This document shows, one piece after another, positions 7,653 through 15,058 of a stretch of DNA of 64,000 nt; positions within the stretch are counted from its first letter, which is position 1, and every line of letters begins with the position of its first letter. Under the pieces are notes generated by a model that was not told the DNA's origin, ran no database searches, and saw only the letters and a program-made list of their open reading frames with translations. The stretch comes from Collibacillus ludicampi (GTDB lineage Bacteria > Bacillota > Bacilli > Tumebacillales > BOQE01). Made by a program: the position numbers and the translations under genes. The DNA is taken from the NCBI RefSeq assembly GCF_023705585.1, contig NZ_BOQE01000001.1, positions 2,450,710 to 2,514,709 on the forward strand. Direction: 5' to 3'.

Positions 7653-8803
7653 GCGTGAATGAGTATAAGCGACGTGTTGATTACGTTTTGAATCTATGTC
7701 TCAAGCACCCCATAGAAGCCCGCAAATGGCGCTGTGTTGACGTGAAGAAGACGCGATACATGGTTCAACTGACGTATGAGATACCGAGTAAATACTCAGC
7801 GCACGACGTACAAAAGCAGATTGATGCACTTGTGGCGACGTGTGGCGCTGATATCGAAATCGTTGATTATGCTGGCCGGGTTGGTATACGTATCTGCATC
7901 GAAGACTTGCCGAATAAAATCGACGTAGACCACGCCCTAATCGATAAAATGAAGGGTATGGATGTGTTGTTAGGGTATGACCGGAATCGAACTCCCATCA
8001 TCCATACATTCAAGCATCCGCATATGATCATCGCTGGTGAGCCTGGATTCGGAAAAACGGAATTGTTGTTCTTCATCCTTTACCAATGGATCAAGCGCCT
8101 CACACCGAATGACCTCGAAATACACGTTATCGACCTCAAAGGTACATCATTCATCCCATTCATCGGAATCCCTCATCTCCACCCCATCGCAACCGATCTC
8201 GATAAGGCATACGAAACCGTAAAACGAGTGTATGACATCATGATCGACCGACGTGATAAGGTGCTTGAACGAGGTGACAAACAGCTTTTGCGACAACTCG
8301 CACGCAAAAAGCATCTACTCGTTATCGACGAGGCAGGAGTCATAGCACCAAAATTATGGGCCGGTGACGAGAGGAAGACGTGTCAGAAGATCGATGGATA
8401 CTTATCGCAATTGCTCATGGTTGGCCGTGAATTAGGGATACACGTCTTCTATTGCCTACAATACCCGCACAGCGACTATGTGAATCCGCAAATTCGCGCC
8501 TGTGCAGGTGGAAGGCTCTCGTTTCATCTTAGCAAGCCGGAGTTTTCAGAAGTCGTGATAGGCGAACCAGGGGCAGAGAAACTATCCACACCAGGACGTG
8601 CGATATACAAGACGAATAAATCGATTACGATACATGTTCCGTACATGCACGATCTCGAAAAACGTTTGGAGGCGATGAAATGTGACGCGAGAAGAACGAT
8701 GCGAAACGGTGCTACATGCGTTGAAGATAATGCCGATCATGTCCACCGATCAAATCAGTCGTTTCTTTCACTTCGACCGCTACCCGTCCAAACGCGCGAG
8801 TGA
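7637..8803 (+). CDS. FtsK/HerA-type DNA-translocating ATPase
   Basis: 388 residues from the ATG at 7637. Walker A GEPGFGKTE near residue 133 and Walker B HLLVIDEAG near 233; between them IHVIDLKGTSFIPF, typical of FtsK/SpoIIIE and conjugation coupling ATPases. There is no N-terminal membrane anchor, so the small TM proteins just upstream could supply one. In Gram-positive mobile elements an FtsK-like protein commonly sits beside the relaxation or replication protein and moves or loads element DNA. The replication-relaxation gene overlaps its end by 122 nt, showing tight coupling. The exact start is uncertain. Confidence 0.85.
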   Translation: MVLVLSVNEYKRRVDYVLNLCLKHPIEARKWRCVDVKKTRYMVQLTYEIPSKYSAHDVQKQIDALVATCGADIEIVDYAGRVGIRICIEDLPNKIDVDHALIDKMKGMDVLLGYDRNRTPIIHTFKHPHMIIAGEPGFGKTELLFFILYQWIKRLTPNDLEIHVIDLKGTSFIPFIGIPHLHPIATDLDKAYETVKRVYDIMIDRRDKVLERGDKQLLRQLARKKHLLVIDEAGVIAPKLWAGDERKTCQKIDGYLSQLLMVGRELGIHVFYCLQYPHSDYVNPQIRACAGGRLSFHLSKPEFSEVVIGEPGAEKLSTPGRAIYKTNKSITIHVPYMHDLEKRLEAMKCDARRTMRNGATCVEDNADHVHRSNQSFLSLRPLPVQTRE

Positions 8804-9326
8804 GGCGCTTGTGCATTTGCAGCGTGAAAAGTTAGTAGAGGGACAGAGCCGGGCGGTCGGCCAGTACAAGGTTTGGCGCTTGACGAAAAAGGCCCGCGAA
8901 CTTCTCGGCGTTAAAAGGCGTCCTGTTCCGTTTACAGTGCAACTTGATCATTGGCTTGCGCTTGCTGATGCGTACACGACATTGAAATTAGCCGGTGGAT
9001 TGCGCTATTTTATTCCGGAGTTGCGCGAGAAGATACCAGGAACGGATCGGATGTATTGTGGCGACGCATACGTGCATTTTCGTGATATGCAATTTCTGCT
9101 CGAAGTGCAGCGCACGCCTAAATCAAAAGAGGACTGGCGTGAAAAATGGGAACGGTTGCTCGAATGGGATCGCAAGGGAGGAGTTAAGCAAGCGAGTTTT
9201 CAGTGTTTATATAGAGAACCGATCAATCCAAGCGTCGTTGTTGTGACGTCACAAACGTATGATGTGGTGTCAGGCGGATTGATTGTACCGATTACGATAG
9301 TGAAAGATATACGAGAGTTAATATAA
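8682..9326 (+). CDS. Replication-relaxation family protein
   Basis: 214 residues, GTG start behind GGAGG (8668). An N-terminal winged helix (TVLHALKIMPIMSTDQISRF then SKRASEALVHLQREKLV) is followed by a nuclease-like region, YCGDAYVHFRDMQFLLEVQR, with D-x-n-E-V-Q resembling a PD-(D/E)XK core. This layout fits the replication-relaxation family (PF13814) of Gram-positive mobile elements. It overlaps the FtsK-like gene and likely acts on the element origin. The nuclease reading is inference. Confidence 0.75.
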   Translation: MTREERCETVLHALKIMPIMSTDQISRFFHFDRYPSKRASEALVHLQREKLVEGQSRAVGQYKVWRLTKKARELLGVKRRPVPFTVQLDHWLALADAYTTLKLAGGLRYFIPELREKIPGTDRMYCGDAYVHFRDMQFLLEVQRTPKSKEDWREKWERLLEWDRKGGVKQASFQCLYREPINPSVVVVTSQTYDVVSGGLIVPITIVKDIRELI

Positions 9327-9918
9327 TACTCACATTTCTTTAACATAAATTAAGTATTTAGTTGTTACAATTAAATCTGGTATGACGGCATTGCGGGTAA
9401 TCACAGCCATACGGCCCCCGCCACAATCTCCTTAACAATTCAACCGCTCACATATCATCGTGAGCGGCCTTTTTTTACATACATCTATCAGTTAATAAAT
9501 CTTAACAGATAGTCAATGTAGACTATACATTCATCAACTACAATAAGTATGGCGACGACAGTTCAACAACAACTCTCTCCGCTCTTCACATCACGTCAGA
9601 GGCACGCTAAAAATGCGTGTCTCTTCTATTTAACACTTATTTACAGTCCTATTATCGTTAAAGCGCAGTCGTTATGACCGCGCATCATCAGGGGGTAGAA
9701 TGAAACATGTTGCCCAGTGTGCAATGGGGTAAGGGTGATATGTGTACAGTGTACATGACAAATGCGGAATAAGTATGTAATTCGATTTACACAAAATAAA
9801 CAAAACACTCAAGCGTGTGGTCATTGTATAACGGAGGTATATACCAATTGTTCTGGCGGGAACTGATTAAAGCTGCAATCACATTAAAAACCACGCCTAA
9901 AGTGACGTGGTTTGTTTT
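9327..9918. other. Non-coding stretch with hairpins and a short palindrome
   Basis: I see no gene. It holds an intrinsic terminator for the upstream cluster (CCGCTCAC 9444-9451 / GTGAGCGG 9460-9467, then a T run), a second hairpin GAGGCACGC / GCGTGTCTC near 9600-9626 with a T-rich tail, and the operator-like palindrome TGTACA-G-TGTACA at 9743-9755. It could contain a transfer or control site, but nothing proves it. Confidence 0.5.
9444..9478 (+). terminator. Intrinsic terminator after the replication-relaxation gene
   Basis: Perfect 8-bp stem CCGCTCAC / GTGAGCGG with an 8-nt loop, followed by CC and eight Ts. Confidence 0.85.
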
Positions 9919-9919
9919 T
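9889..9919. terminator. Terminator-like hairpin at the end of the lipoprotein gene
   Basis: AACCACG (9889-9895) pairs with CGTGGTT (9906-9912). T runs flank it on both strands, so it can serve the minus-strand lipoprotein gene. Confidence 0.7.
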
Positions 9920-10740
9920 TATTTTGCTGCAGGTACATCAAAAGTGTACGGATTGAAATTAGTTTCGAAATCATCGGTATGTGCGCTGAGAGTGAGTTTC
10001 AATGGTTTATCCGGGGAAAGTCCTTTGAATACAATTACACCACTTGCAGATACTCCAGGCAACAGATCGCTTGGAATCTCTTTGTACGTTTCTTTGGCAT
10101 CAATTTCATGATCACTAATCTTTGAATCCAATTGCTGTCCATCTTGAACTGCTTTAGCTTCAACTACGAAAAAATAAGCTTTATTTTGAGTACCGTTCTT
10201 GATTGTTAAATATACTCTTTGTTCATCCTTTGCAAAATCAATTTTATTTACGGTTAAACTTAGACCGTGTTGATCCAACGTTTTATCGACTTGAAGGCTT
10301 TTGATTGTCGGTGATAGCACACTCAAAGGATCGACTTTCTTCACAGATTCAAGCTGTATTACTGGAGCAGAAATTTTTGCACCAAATGCATTAGTGCCTT
10401 CCATCACACCTTGAACTTTTCCTGTAACTTCTACAAAGTCATTTTCATTGATATCCGCGTTTTTACCGTTGACATTTACGACTACATTATGATCATCAAC
10501 TTGCATTTGAAAAGCGGTCATATCACCAATATTTTTAGTACCGATAAACACTTTGCCTTGCAATGTGGCTTCAGCACCCTTAAACTGATTTGCATCCTGT
10601 AAGAATTGAGCCTTATTTGCTTCCGTAACCTTTGGAGCATTAGAAGAACTAGTTGTTGCGTTACTTCCCCCACAACCTGTCATACTCAGAACAATTGTAG
10701 TAATGATGATTCCTGTTCCTACCTTACCCCATTTTCTCAT
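9919..10740 (-). CDS. Secreted lipoprotein with OB-fold-like and DUF4352-like domains
   Basis: 273 residues from the ATG at 10740 (GGAG 9 nt upstream). A lipoprotein signal peptide with lipobox SMTGC, then a Ser/Thr/Asn-rich linker. Residues about 35-130 look like an OB-fold (FKGAEATLQGKVFIGTKNIG, NENDFVEVTGKVQG), and about 140-270 like the DUF4352 immunoglobulin-like domain (LDQHGLSLTVNKIDF, VYLTIKNGTQNKAYF). It would be anchored on the outer face of the membrane. As element cargo it could act in surface exclusion or attachment, but that is speculation. Confidence 0.8.
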   Translation of the reverse strand: MRKWGKVGTGIIITTIVLSMTGCGGSNATTSSSNAPKVTEANKAQFLQDANQFKGAEATLQGKVFIGTKNIGDMTAFQMQVDDHNVVVNVNGKNADINENDFVEVTGKVQGVMEGTNAFGAKISAPVIQLESVKKVDPLSVLSPTIKSLQVDKTLDQHGLSLTVNKIDFAKDEQRVYLTIKNGTQNKAYFFVVEAKAVQDGQQLDSKISDHEIDAKETYKEIPSDLLPGVSASGVIVFKGLSPDKPLKLTLSAHTDDFETNFNPYTFDVPAAK

Positions 10741-10887
10741 TACAACCAACTCCTTATAATATGTAGAGAAATAAAATAACAAACAGATAAGTTAGATAGT
10801 TATGGATATTATACTATATTTTTCATTCAGTTATTAAAAAATTGTCGTTGTTTCAATATCAACAACACTTTTTTAAGCCAAAAATTA

Positions 10888-10914
10888 ACCACTCACGTTC
10901 GGTATGCGAGTGGT
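10888..10914 (-). terminator. Hairpin terminator downstream of the small-protein pair
   Basis: ACCACTC / GAGTGGT, 7-bp stem. On the minus strand it is followed by a T-rich stretch, placing it at the end of the 10934-11410 genes. Confidence 0.6.
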
Positions 10915-10933
10915 CATTATTTATAACTTTAAA

Positions 10934-11173
10934 TTAGATGTGATCAAAACTTATACTCGACAACATATTTCCTACAAAGTGCACCAATTTTTTTGTATTT
11001 TGGACGTGAGTGTCAGGCACATTGCTATCCGCTGCGAGTTCATAATACACCTCAAACGTCTGGACGAAAAGTTCGGCCAATTCGGCATAGTGAAGCAATC
11101 TCGTATCGTTCCGTAATTGAGGATCGACTTGTCCAATTGGCTGGATAAGTTCGTCGTTGTAATGGATGTTCAT
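10934..11173 (-). CDS. Small hypothetical protein, paralogue of its neighbour
   Basis: 79 residues; ATG at 11173 with AAGGAG 8 nt upstream. It shares the pattern NDE-I-x(6)-P-L-R-D...E-LA...Y-x-ELAAD-N...K-LV with the gene at 11189-11410, so the two arose by tandem duplication. Helical, acidic and soluble; no known family. Probably co-transcribed with the upstream copy. Confidence 0.65.
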   Translation of the reverse strand: MNIHYNDELIQPIGQVDPQLRNDTRLLHYAELAELFVQTFEVYYELAADSNVPDTHVQNTKKLVHFVGNMLSSISFDHI

Positions 11174-11188
11174 TATCACCACTCCTTC

Positions 11189-11410
11189 TTATATGGCTGT
11201 AGTCGCGCGGCCTACGGTTTTCGCAATACGCTCAACAAGTCTCTTCACGTGTAAAACAGAGTTGTCATCATTGCAATCAGCGGCTAGTTCAAGGTATGTG
11301 TTATACGAGTCCACCAAAATAGATGCAAGCTCCACACATCGATCTAGTTTGTCGTCTCTGCGAAGATTAGGTTCTGCTTGTCCGATCCATTCGTCGTTCA
11401 CCCGAATCAT
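11189..11410 (-). CDS. Small hypothetical protein, paralogue of 10934-11173
   Basis: 73 residues from the ATG at 11410, chosen because it aligns with the start of its paralogue and GGGG lies upstream; a longer frame begins at 11500. Conserved features: IRVNDEWIGQ, RDDKLDRCVELA, TYLELAADCN and VKRLVERI. The promoter region faces the divergent XRE gene at 11597, which may control both. Function unknown. Confidence 0.65.
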   Translation of the reverse strand: MIRVNDEWIGQAEPNLRRDDKLDRCVELASILVDSYNTYLELAADCNDDNSVLHVKRLVERIAKTVGRATTAI

Positions 11411-11463
11411 ACACGCACACCCCCATAGATCGTTTAGTTTTATAAATATTAGATTTAGTTTTC

Positions 11464-11532
11464 TAAACATATGATACAACTTGCTAATTATGCTAGTCAA
11501 GCAAAAAGTTTATTATTGCGAACATATGTTTA
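11464..11532. promoter_or_regulatory. Inverted operator-like pair between divergent genes
   Basis: TAAACATATG (11464-11473) and its exact reverse complement CATATGTTTA (11523-11532) lie 49 nt apart in the AT-rich gap. The right copy overlaps the -35 of the XRE gene, a plausible binding site for that small regulator. Confidence 0.45.
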
Positions 11533-11557
11533 CTTTGTTAAACTAAATGTTTATGAT
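11529..11557 (+). promoter_or_regulatory. Sigma-A-type promoter of the XRE gene
   Basis: TTTACT (11529-11534), 17-bp spacer, TATGAT (11552-11557), about 40 nt before the ATG. Confidence 0.55.
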
Positions 11558-11596
11558 ATTGTATTGATGGGAATCAACAAATGAGGGGTTGATTAT

Positions 11597-11806
11597 ATGT
11601 TTTCATATGCTCCATTGGCCGCAACATTACACAAAAAAGGGATTAGCCGAACAGAATTGAAAAGGATGATAGGGGCATCTTCTGCAACTATTGCTAAGAT
11701 CGCCAAGGATGAACCGGTTTCAATGAAGGTCTTAGATGATATATGTACAGCGCTGGAATGTGAGATACAAGACGTGATACAGCACGTGAAAACTAAAGAA
11801 CAATAA
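11597..11806 (+). CDS. Small XRE/YozG-like HTH regulator
   Basis: 69 residues made of one HTH_26-type domain: LAATLHKKGISRTELKRMIG, ASSATIAKIAKDEPVSMKVL, DDICTALECEIQDVI. GAGGGG precedes the ATG. It is divergent from the paralogous small-protein pair and probably represses its own promoter region, where an inverted repeat lies. Confidence 0.85.
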   Translation: MFSYAPLAATLHKKGISRTELKRMIGASSATIAKIAKDEPVSMKVLDDICTALECEIQDVIQHVKTKEQ

Positions 11807-11820
11807 ACGAGAGGGGAAAC

Positions 11821-11847
11821 GGTGTCACACAAGTGGCACCTTTATTT
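11821..11847 (+). terminator. Intrinsic terminator after the XRE gene
   Basis: GGTGTCAC (11821-11828), ACAA loop, GTGGCACC (11833-11840; one G-T pair), then TTTATTTATT. Confidence 0.8.
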
Positions 11848-12366
11848 ATTGGGTGAATTTGGTAATATATGGTAATTGTGATTGGACAAATCCGTACGAA
11901 ATCGCCGACATTTATAACTCACAAAATGCCGGAAATCCCAGTTGTGGCGCGGTTTCTCGGGTTTTTGGTGGTGCGTGAGTGTCCAATCGACTTTTTTCCG
12001 AAATCGGAAAATACTTTTTCGCGAGAATAGGAGAAGTCTCCTTCTTTAAGAAGGAGAGTTTTGCGCAACGTAAAAGAATACTCGAACACGTTGATCGTTG
12101 ATGTGACGCGGTTTTTGAGCGATTACGTGTTACGCCAGCGTAACATGATTGTGTATGTGGTGGATAGGGGTGTAAGTTCAAGTTACACCCTTTTTGTTTG
12201 GTGGATATGGAGTAATGTTTCGCACAAAAGTGTGTAAAAGCGAAACTCTGCCGCCCGCTCGAACGGTTGCGCCAGAACCTCCGCACATGAAAAAGACGTG
12301 ACCACTCGATCACGCCTTCTTTATAGGGTTAGGACGTATAGGATACACGAATATTTTATCACAAAT
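11848..12366. other. Hairpin-dense non-coding region
   Basis: No convincing gene. Dyads include GATTGGACA (11880-11888) with TGTCCAATC (11980-11988), TTTTCCGA-AA-TCGGAAAA (about 11993-12010), CTCCTTCTT-T-AAGAAGGAG (about 12037-12056), TGTTACGC-CA-GCGTAACA (12128-12145), and a terminator-like hairpin GGTGTAA...TTACACC with a T run near 12169-12195. Such density suits a transfer or single-strand origin, a res site for the adjacent serine recombinase, or a small RNA. Confidence 0.45.
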
Positions 12367-12921
12367 TCACGCCTGCCGTTCCTTCAACGCTCGATACAAC
12401 GTTGCTTTTGTAACGCCGGTCATTTCGGTTATTTCTGATACAGTATATTGCTGCGTGTCGTACAACTTTATTGCCTTCTCGATCTTCTTTTGATCCGTTT
12501 TCGGTCGGCCACCAACACGCCCACGTGCTCGTGCTGCTTCTAATCCCGCTTTGGTACGTTCGATAATGACATTTCGTTCAAATTCAGCAAATACCGCAAG
12601 CATACCAAACAATGCTTTTCCCGCAGCTGTCGTTGTATCAATCTTGTCATTCAAGCTCACAAATTCCGCGCCTTTTTTCTGAATCTCGTCCAATGTCATG
12701 ATGAGTTTTACTGTAGAACGTGCAAGTCGATCTAGTTTGTAGACGACTAATATATCACCTTCTCTAAGATTATCTAATGCACGCTCCAACTCTGGTCTAT
12801 CGTCCTTTGCACCGCTCTCCTTCTCTGTATAGATGCGCTCACATCCTGCCTCTTTTAACGCATCGATTTGCATATCCAATGATTGATCGACCGTTGATAC
12901 CCGCGCATATCCGATTCTCAT
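12367..12921 (-). CDS. Small serine recombinase (resolvase/invertase family)
   Basis: 184 residues with the full resolvase layout: catalytic Ser9 in GYARVS, LDRLARS, the E-helix MLAVFAEFERNVIIERTKAG, and a C-terminal HTH (YTVSEITEMTGVTKATLYRA). It probably resolves multimers of the excised element or inverts a segment; the hairpin-rich gap directly downstream may contain its site. A tyrosine integrase handles chromosomal insertion, so a resolution role is more likely. GGAGACGG precedes the ATG on the minus strand. Confidence 0.92.
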   Translation of the reverse strand: MRIGYARVSTVDQSLDMQIDALKEAGCERIYTEKESGAKDDRPELERALDNLREGDILVVYKLDRLARSTVKLIMTLDEIQKKGAEFVSLNDKIDTTTAAGKALFGMLAVFAEFERNVIIERTKAGLEAARARGRVGGRPKTDQKKIEKAIKLYDTQQYTVSEITEMTGVTKATLYRALKERQA

Positions 12922-13417
12922 ATGTACCGTCTCCTTTACAATTGGTTCGCTTAACCATATTGTATCATAAACGTACTTTTTTGCAACATAGATTTTGAGA
13001 CGGGTTTTGGAACGGATTTTAAGCGAGAGAACCGCATAATTTGATGTGTCTCAGAAACGTGTCATATACGATGGTTTTTGAAACGATAAAATGTACGTAT
13101 CGTGCGTGATAAGATCATTCGTTTCGTGTGTAGTAGGGTGGACTGTTCATCATCGTCCCTGTAGCCTGCCCATTCGTCCTGTTTATGTTGATTATCCCGA
13201 TGCGAATATGAGACATTACAGAAAAAATGTGTTTCGCCGTGAAACACGCGCACAAGCCTATCCAGGCGATAAATTTATGTATCACAACATCACTTCCAAA
13301 TTTTTACACATCAAACTTATACATGCGCTACCGATTTTCAAATCACCAATATATCGTATATACTATTTTTATTATTATATATTTTTTGAAAAAACGATGA
13401 AACGGGAGGGATGGATA
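12922..13417. other. AT-rich non-coding region upstream of the small-gene trio
   Basis: I see no gene. It has a perfect hairpin GTGTTTC-GCCGT-GAAACAC at 13229-13247, and very AT-rich DNA at 13350-13395 just before the 13418 gene that probably holds its promoter. One frame stays open across part of it (13091-13417), but it has no ribosome site and unlikely composition. Confidence 0.4.
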
Positions 13418-13573
13418 ATGGTTGCAGAAGATGATGATTTTATTATCACATACGGAGAAAGTGATGAACCGTACGATGAAGAAAAATTACGACGCGCATT
13501 AGAGTTCGTGTTACAAATAATGATGGAATATTATGAAAAGAAGAAGGGCAATGAATCGGAGGGGCTGAAATGA
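13418..13573 (+). CDS. Small acidic protein (51 aa), first of a tandem paralogous pair
   Basis: ATG at 13418 behind GGGAGG. Starts EDDDFIITYGESDEPYDEEK and continues with helix RRALEFVLQIMMEYYEKKKG. The next gene repeats the pattern ED-x-FII...S-x(6)-EKxRRA-E...M-EYEK. The stop overlaps the next start (ATGA). No known family. Confidence 0.7.
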   Translation: MVAEDDDFIITYGESDEPYDEEKLRRALEFVLQIMMEYYEKKKGNESEGLK

Positions 13574-13722
13574 TCGTGGAAGACGGGGAGTTTATTATAG
13601 AGTTCGTAAGGAGCGAGGATCAGTCTGAAGAAAAAAAGAGACGAGCAATAGAATGTGCATTTGAAATGATAATGGAGATTTACGAAAAGTATGAAACTAA
13701 GGAAAAATCCAATAGGAGTTGA
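13570..13722 (+). CDS. Small acidic protein (50 aa), second paralogue
   Basis: The ATG overlaps the previous stop, giving translational coupling. The sequence (IVEDGEFIIEFVRSEDQSEE, then RRAIECAFEMIMEIYEKY) is clearly a diverged copy of the preceding protein. Function unknown; the pair may form a heterodimer. Confidence 0.68.
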   Translation: MIVEDGEFIIEFVRSEDQSEEKKRRAIECAFEMIMEIYEKYETKEKSNRS

Positions 13723-13727
13723 GTGAA

Positions 13728-13913
13728 ATGGCGGCTAAACGGGGAAGAAAATCACATGATTTTAAGATAATAGAAATATCTGGAAGTGATAAATCATTCG
13801 ATGAACTATGTATGGAAAACAAATGGTTATTCGAGCTTACATTGGCATATGCACGGAAATTGAAGAGTGATAAGCATAACAACGGAGATGAAGAAAAGAA
13901 AACCGACTCGTGA
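13728..13913 (+). CDS. Small hypothetical protein (61 aa)
   Basis: ATG at 13728, AGGAG 10 nt upstream, 5 nt after the previous gene. Basic start (MAAKRGRKSHDFKIIE) and a helix (ELCMENKWLFELTLAYARKL). No family recognised. The terminator begins inside its last codons. Confidence 0.65.
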   Translation: MAAKRGRKSHDFKIIEISGSDKSFDELCMENKWLFELTLAYARKLKSDKHNNGDEEKKTDS

Positions 13914-13927
13914 AGTCGGCTTTTTTT
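13903..13927 (+). terminator. Intrinsic terminator of the small-gene trio
   Basis: CCGACT (13903-13908), CGTGA loop, AGTCGG (13914-13919), then C and seven Ts. Confidence 0.85.
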
Positions 13928-13929
13928 GC

Positions 13930-14541
13930 TTATTCAACTACTCCGTGCTTGTTGATTCTCAATCGTTTTCGCTCATCGTCATTGATTCCAGCTACATTTT
14001 TACGTGCGATATTGAAGACCTCCAAGAACTTGTCGCGTTCGGCCTTCACTTCTTCATATTCACGATGCAACTTTTCCAATTGCCTCTTCAATTCATCGCG
14101 TTCACGAGTCACTTCGTCCAATTGTTTCTGTAGCCGTTCTGCATTCGAATCGACGATCTCAACGTTGCGCAAGAAACGAATCAATTCTCGCTGAGTCATT
14201 CGGATCGGTTCATCAGGATCATCTTTTTGTTGTCTTGATACGATAGGCAAATTGCGATTAATTTTGATACGCCTACGTTCTTCTAATGTACGATTCGCTC
14301 GTGCTTGTGCTCCTTGTGCTTTTGCAATTTCGTATTGTGCCGCGTATTTTTCACTGAGGATCGTGTTCCACTTTAGTCGGCAACTGGCCACTGATCTGAG
14401 TCCATTGCTCTCCTCAGAGAACTTTTCACACGCCTCCGTTACTGTACCGCCAGAAGCGACCGTTTCAAGCACCACTTCGGCCAAACGGTCAAACTCTTCT
14501 TCCGTCCAATCTACACGAGGGCCGCCTGGATTACCTGCCAT
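13930..14541 (-). CDS. RsfA-like regulator (Myb-like domain plus coiled coil) carried on the element
   Basis: 203 residues. The N-terminal Myb/SANT-like helix set (DWTEEEFDRLAEVVLETVAS, TEACEKFSE, SCRLKWNTILSEKY) is followed by a long coiled coil (about 120-180: VDSNAERLQKQLDEVTRERD and onward). This is the layout of RsfA/YlbO prespore regulators, like the chromosomal gene at 41945-42562. GGGAG precedes the ATG. On a mobile element it may link element behaviour to sporulation, or simply regulate element genes. Confidence 0.75.
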   Translation of the reverse strand: MAGNPGGPRVDWTEEEFDRLAEVVLETVASGGTVTEACEKFSEESNGLRSVASCRLKWNTILSEKYAAQYEIAKAQGAQARANRTLEERRRIKINRNLPIVSRQQKDDPDEPIRMTQRELIRFLRNVEIVDSNAERLQKQLDEVTRERDELKRQLEKLHREYEEVKAERDKFLEVFNIARKNVAGINDDERKRLRINKHGVVE

Positions 14542-14710
14542 GTATTATACACTCCCGTTTAGGTTTTATATCTATTGTACCAAACTATATCACGATAATA
14601 AACACCTATCAATTATATCAAAATATATTATTGACTAAATGATATTATTGATATAGTATAAAGACAGGGACATGATACGAAAAAATTCGAAGGGAAAGGC
14701 GGTAACGTTA

Positions 14711-15043
14711 ATGTCAAACATACGTTTTAATCAAATCGAGGAGCAGTTTAAACAACTCGAAAAGCAAATGGCTTATTACGAATATTGCCGTCAAAAAACT
14801 ATAGAGGACTTAGAACGAAGAAAAAAAGCATTCAAAGATCCTGAATGTCAAAAGATATATCACCAGCTCATTGAATATTGCGGCGGTGAAAAAGTTGTAC
14901 GACCAGGTATAAGGGGGCGTGCAAAACAGTTGGCCATAAATTGCTTCTTAAAAAACCACCCCCCTGATTTTGATGCTTTCTTTGAGTCTGTAAAAATAGC
15001 AAACGAAAAAATCAAAAAATACAAAAAACAAAAAGTTAAGTAA
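14711..15043 (+). CDS. Hypothetical coiled-coil protein
   Basis: 110 residues from the ATG at 14711 (upstream frame open from 14672). An N-terminal coiled coil (QIEEQFKQLEKQMAYYEYCR), two Cys-containing helices (YHQLIEYCGGEKVV) and a Lys-rich tail (KKYKKQKVK) suggest DNA or RNA binding. It precedes the sigma-like gene by 15 nt. No family recognised. Confidence 0.6.
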   Translation: MSNIRFNQIEEQFKQLEKQMAYYEYCRQKTIEDLERRKKAFKDPECQKIYHQLIEYCGGEKVVRPGIRGRAKQLAINCFLKNHPPDFDAFFESVKIANEKIKKYKKQKVK

Positions 15044-15058
15044 AAGGAAGGTGAAACT

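Noticed and set aside
11912-12313. Open frame of 133 codons on the minus strand
   Set aside because: Unusual composition (Cys, His, Arg, Ser), no ribosome site, and it covers several hairpins.
13091-13417. N-terminal extension of the 13418 gene
   Set aside because: No ribosome site, random-looking sequence; the paralogue starts at the equivalent of 13418.
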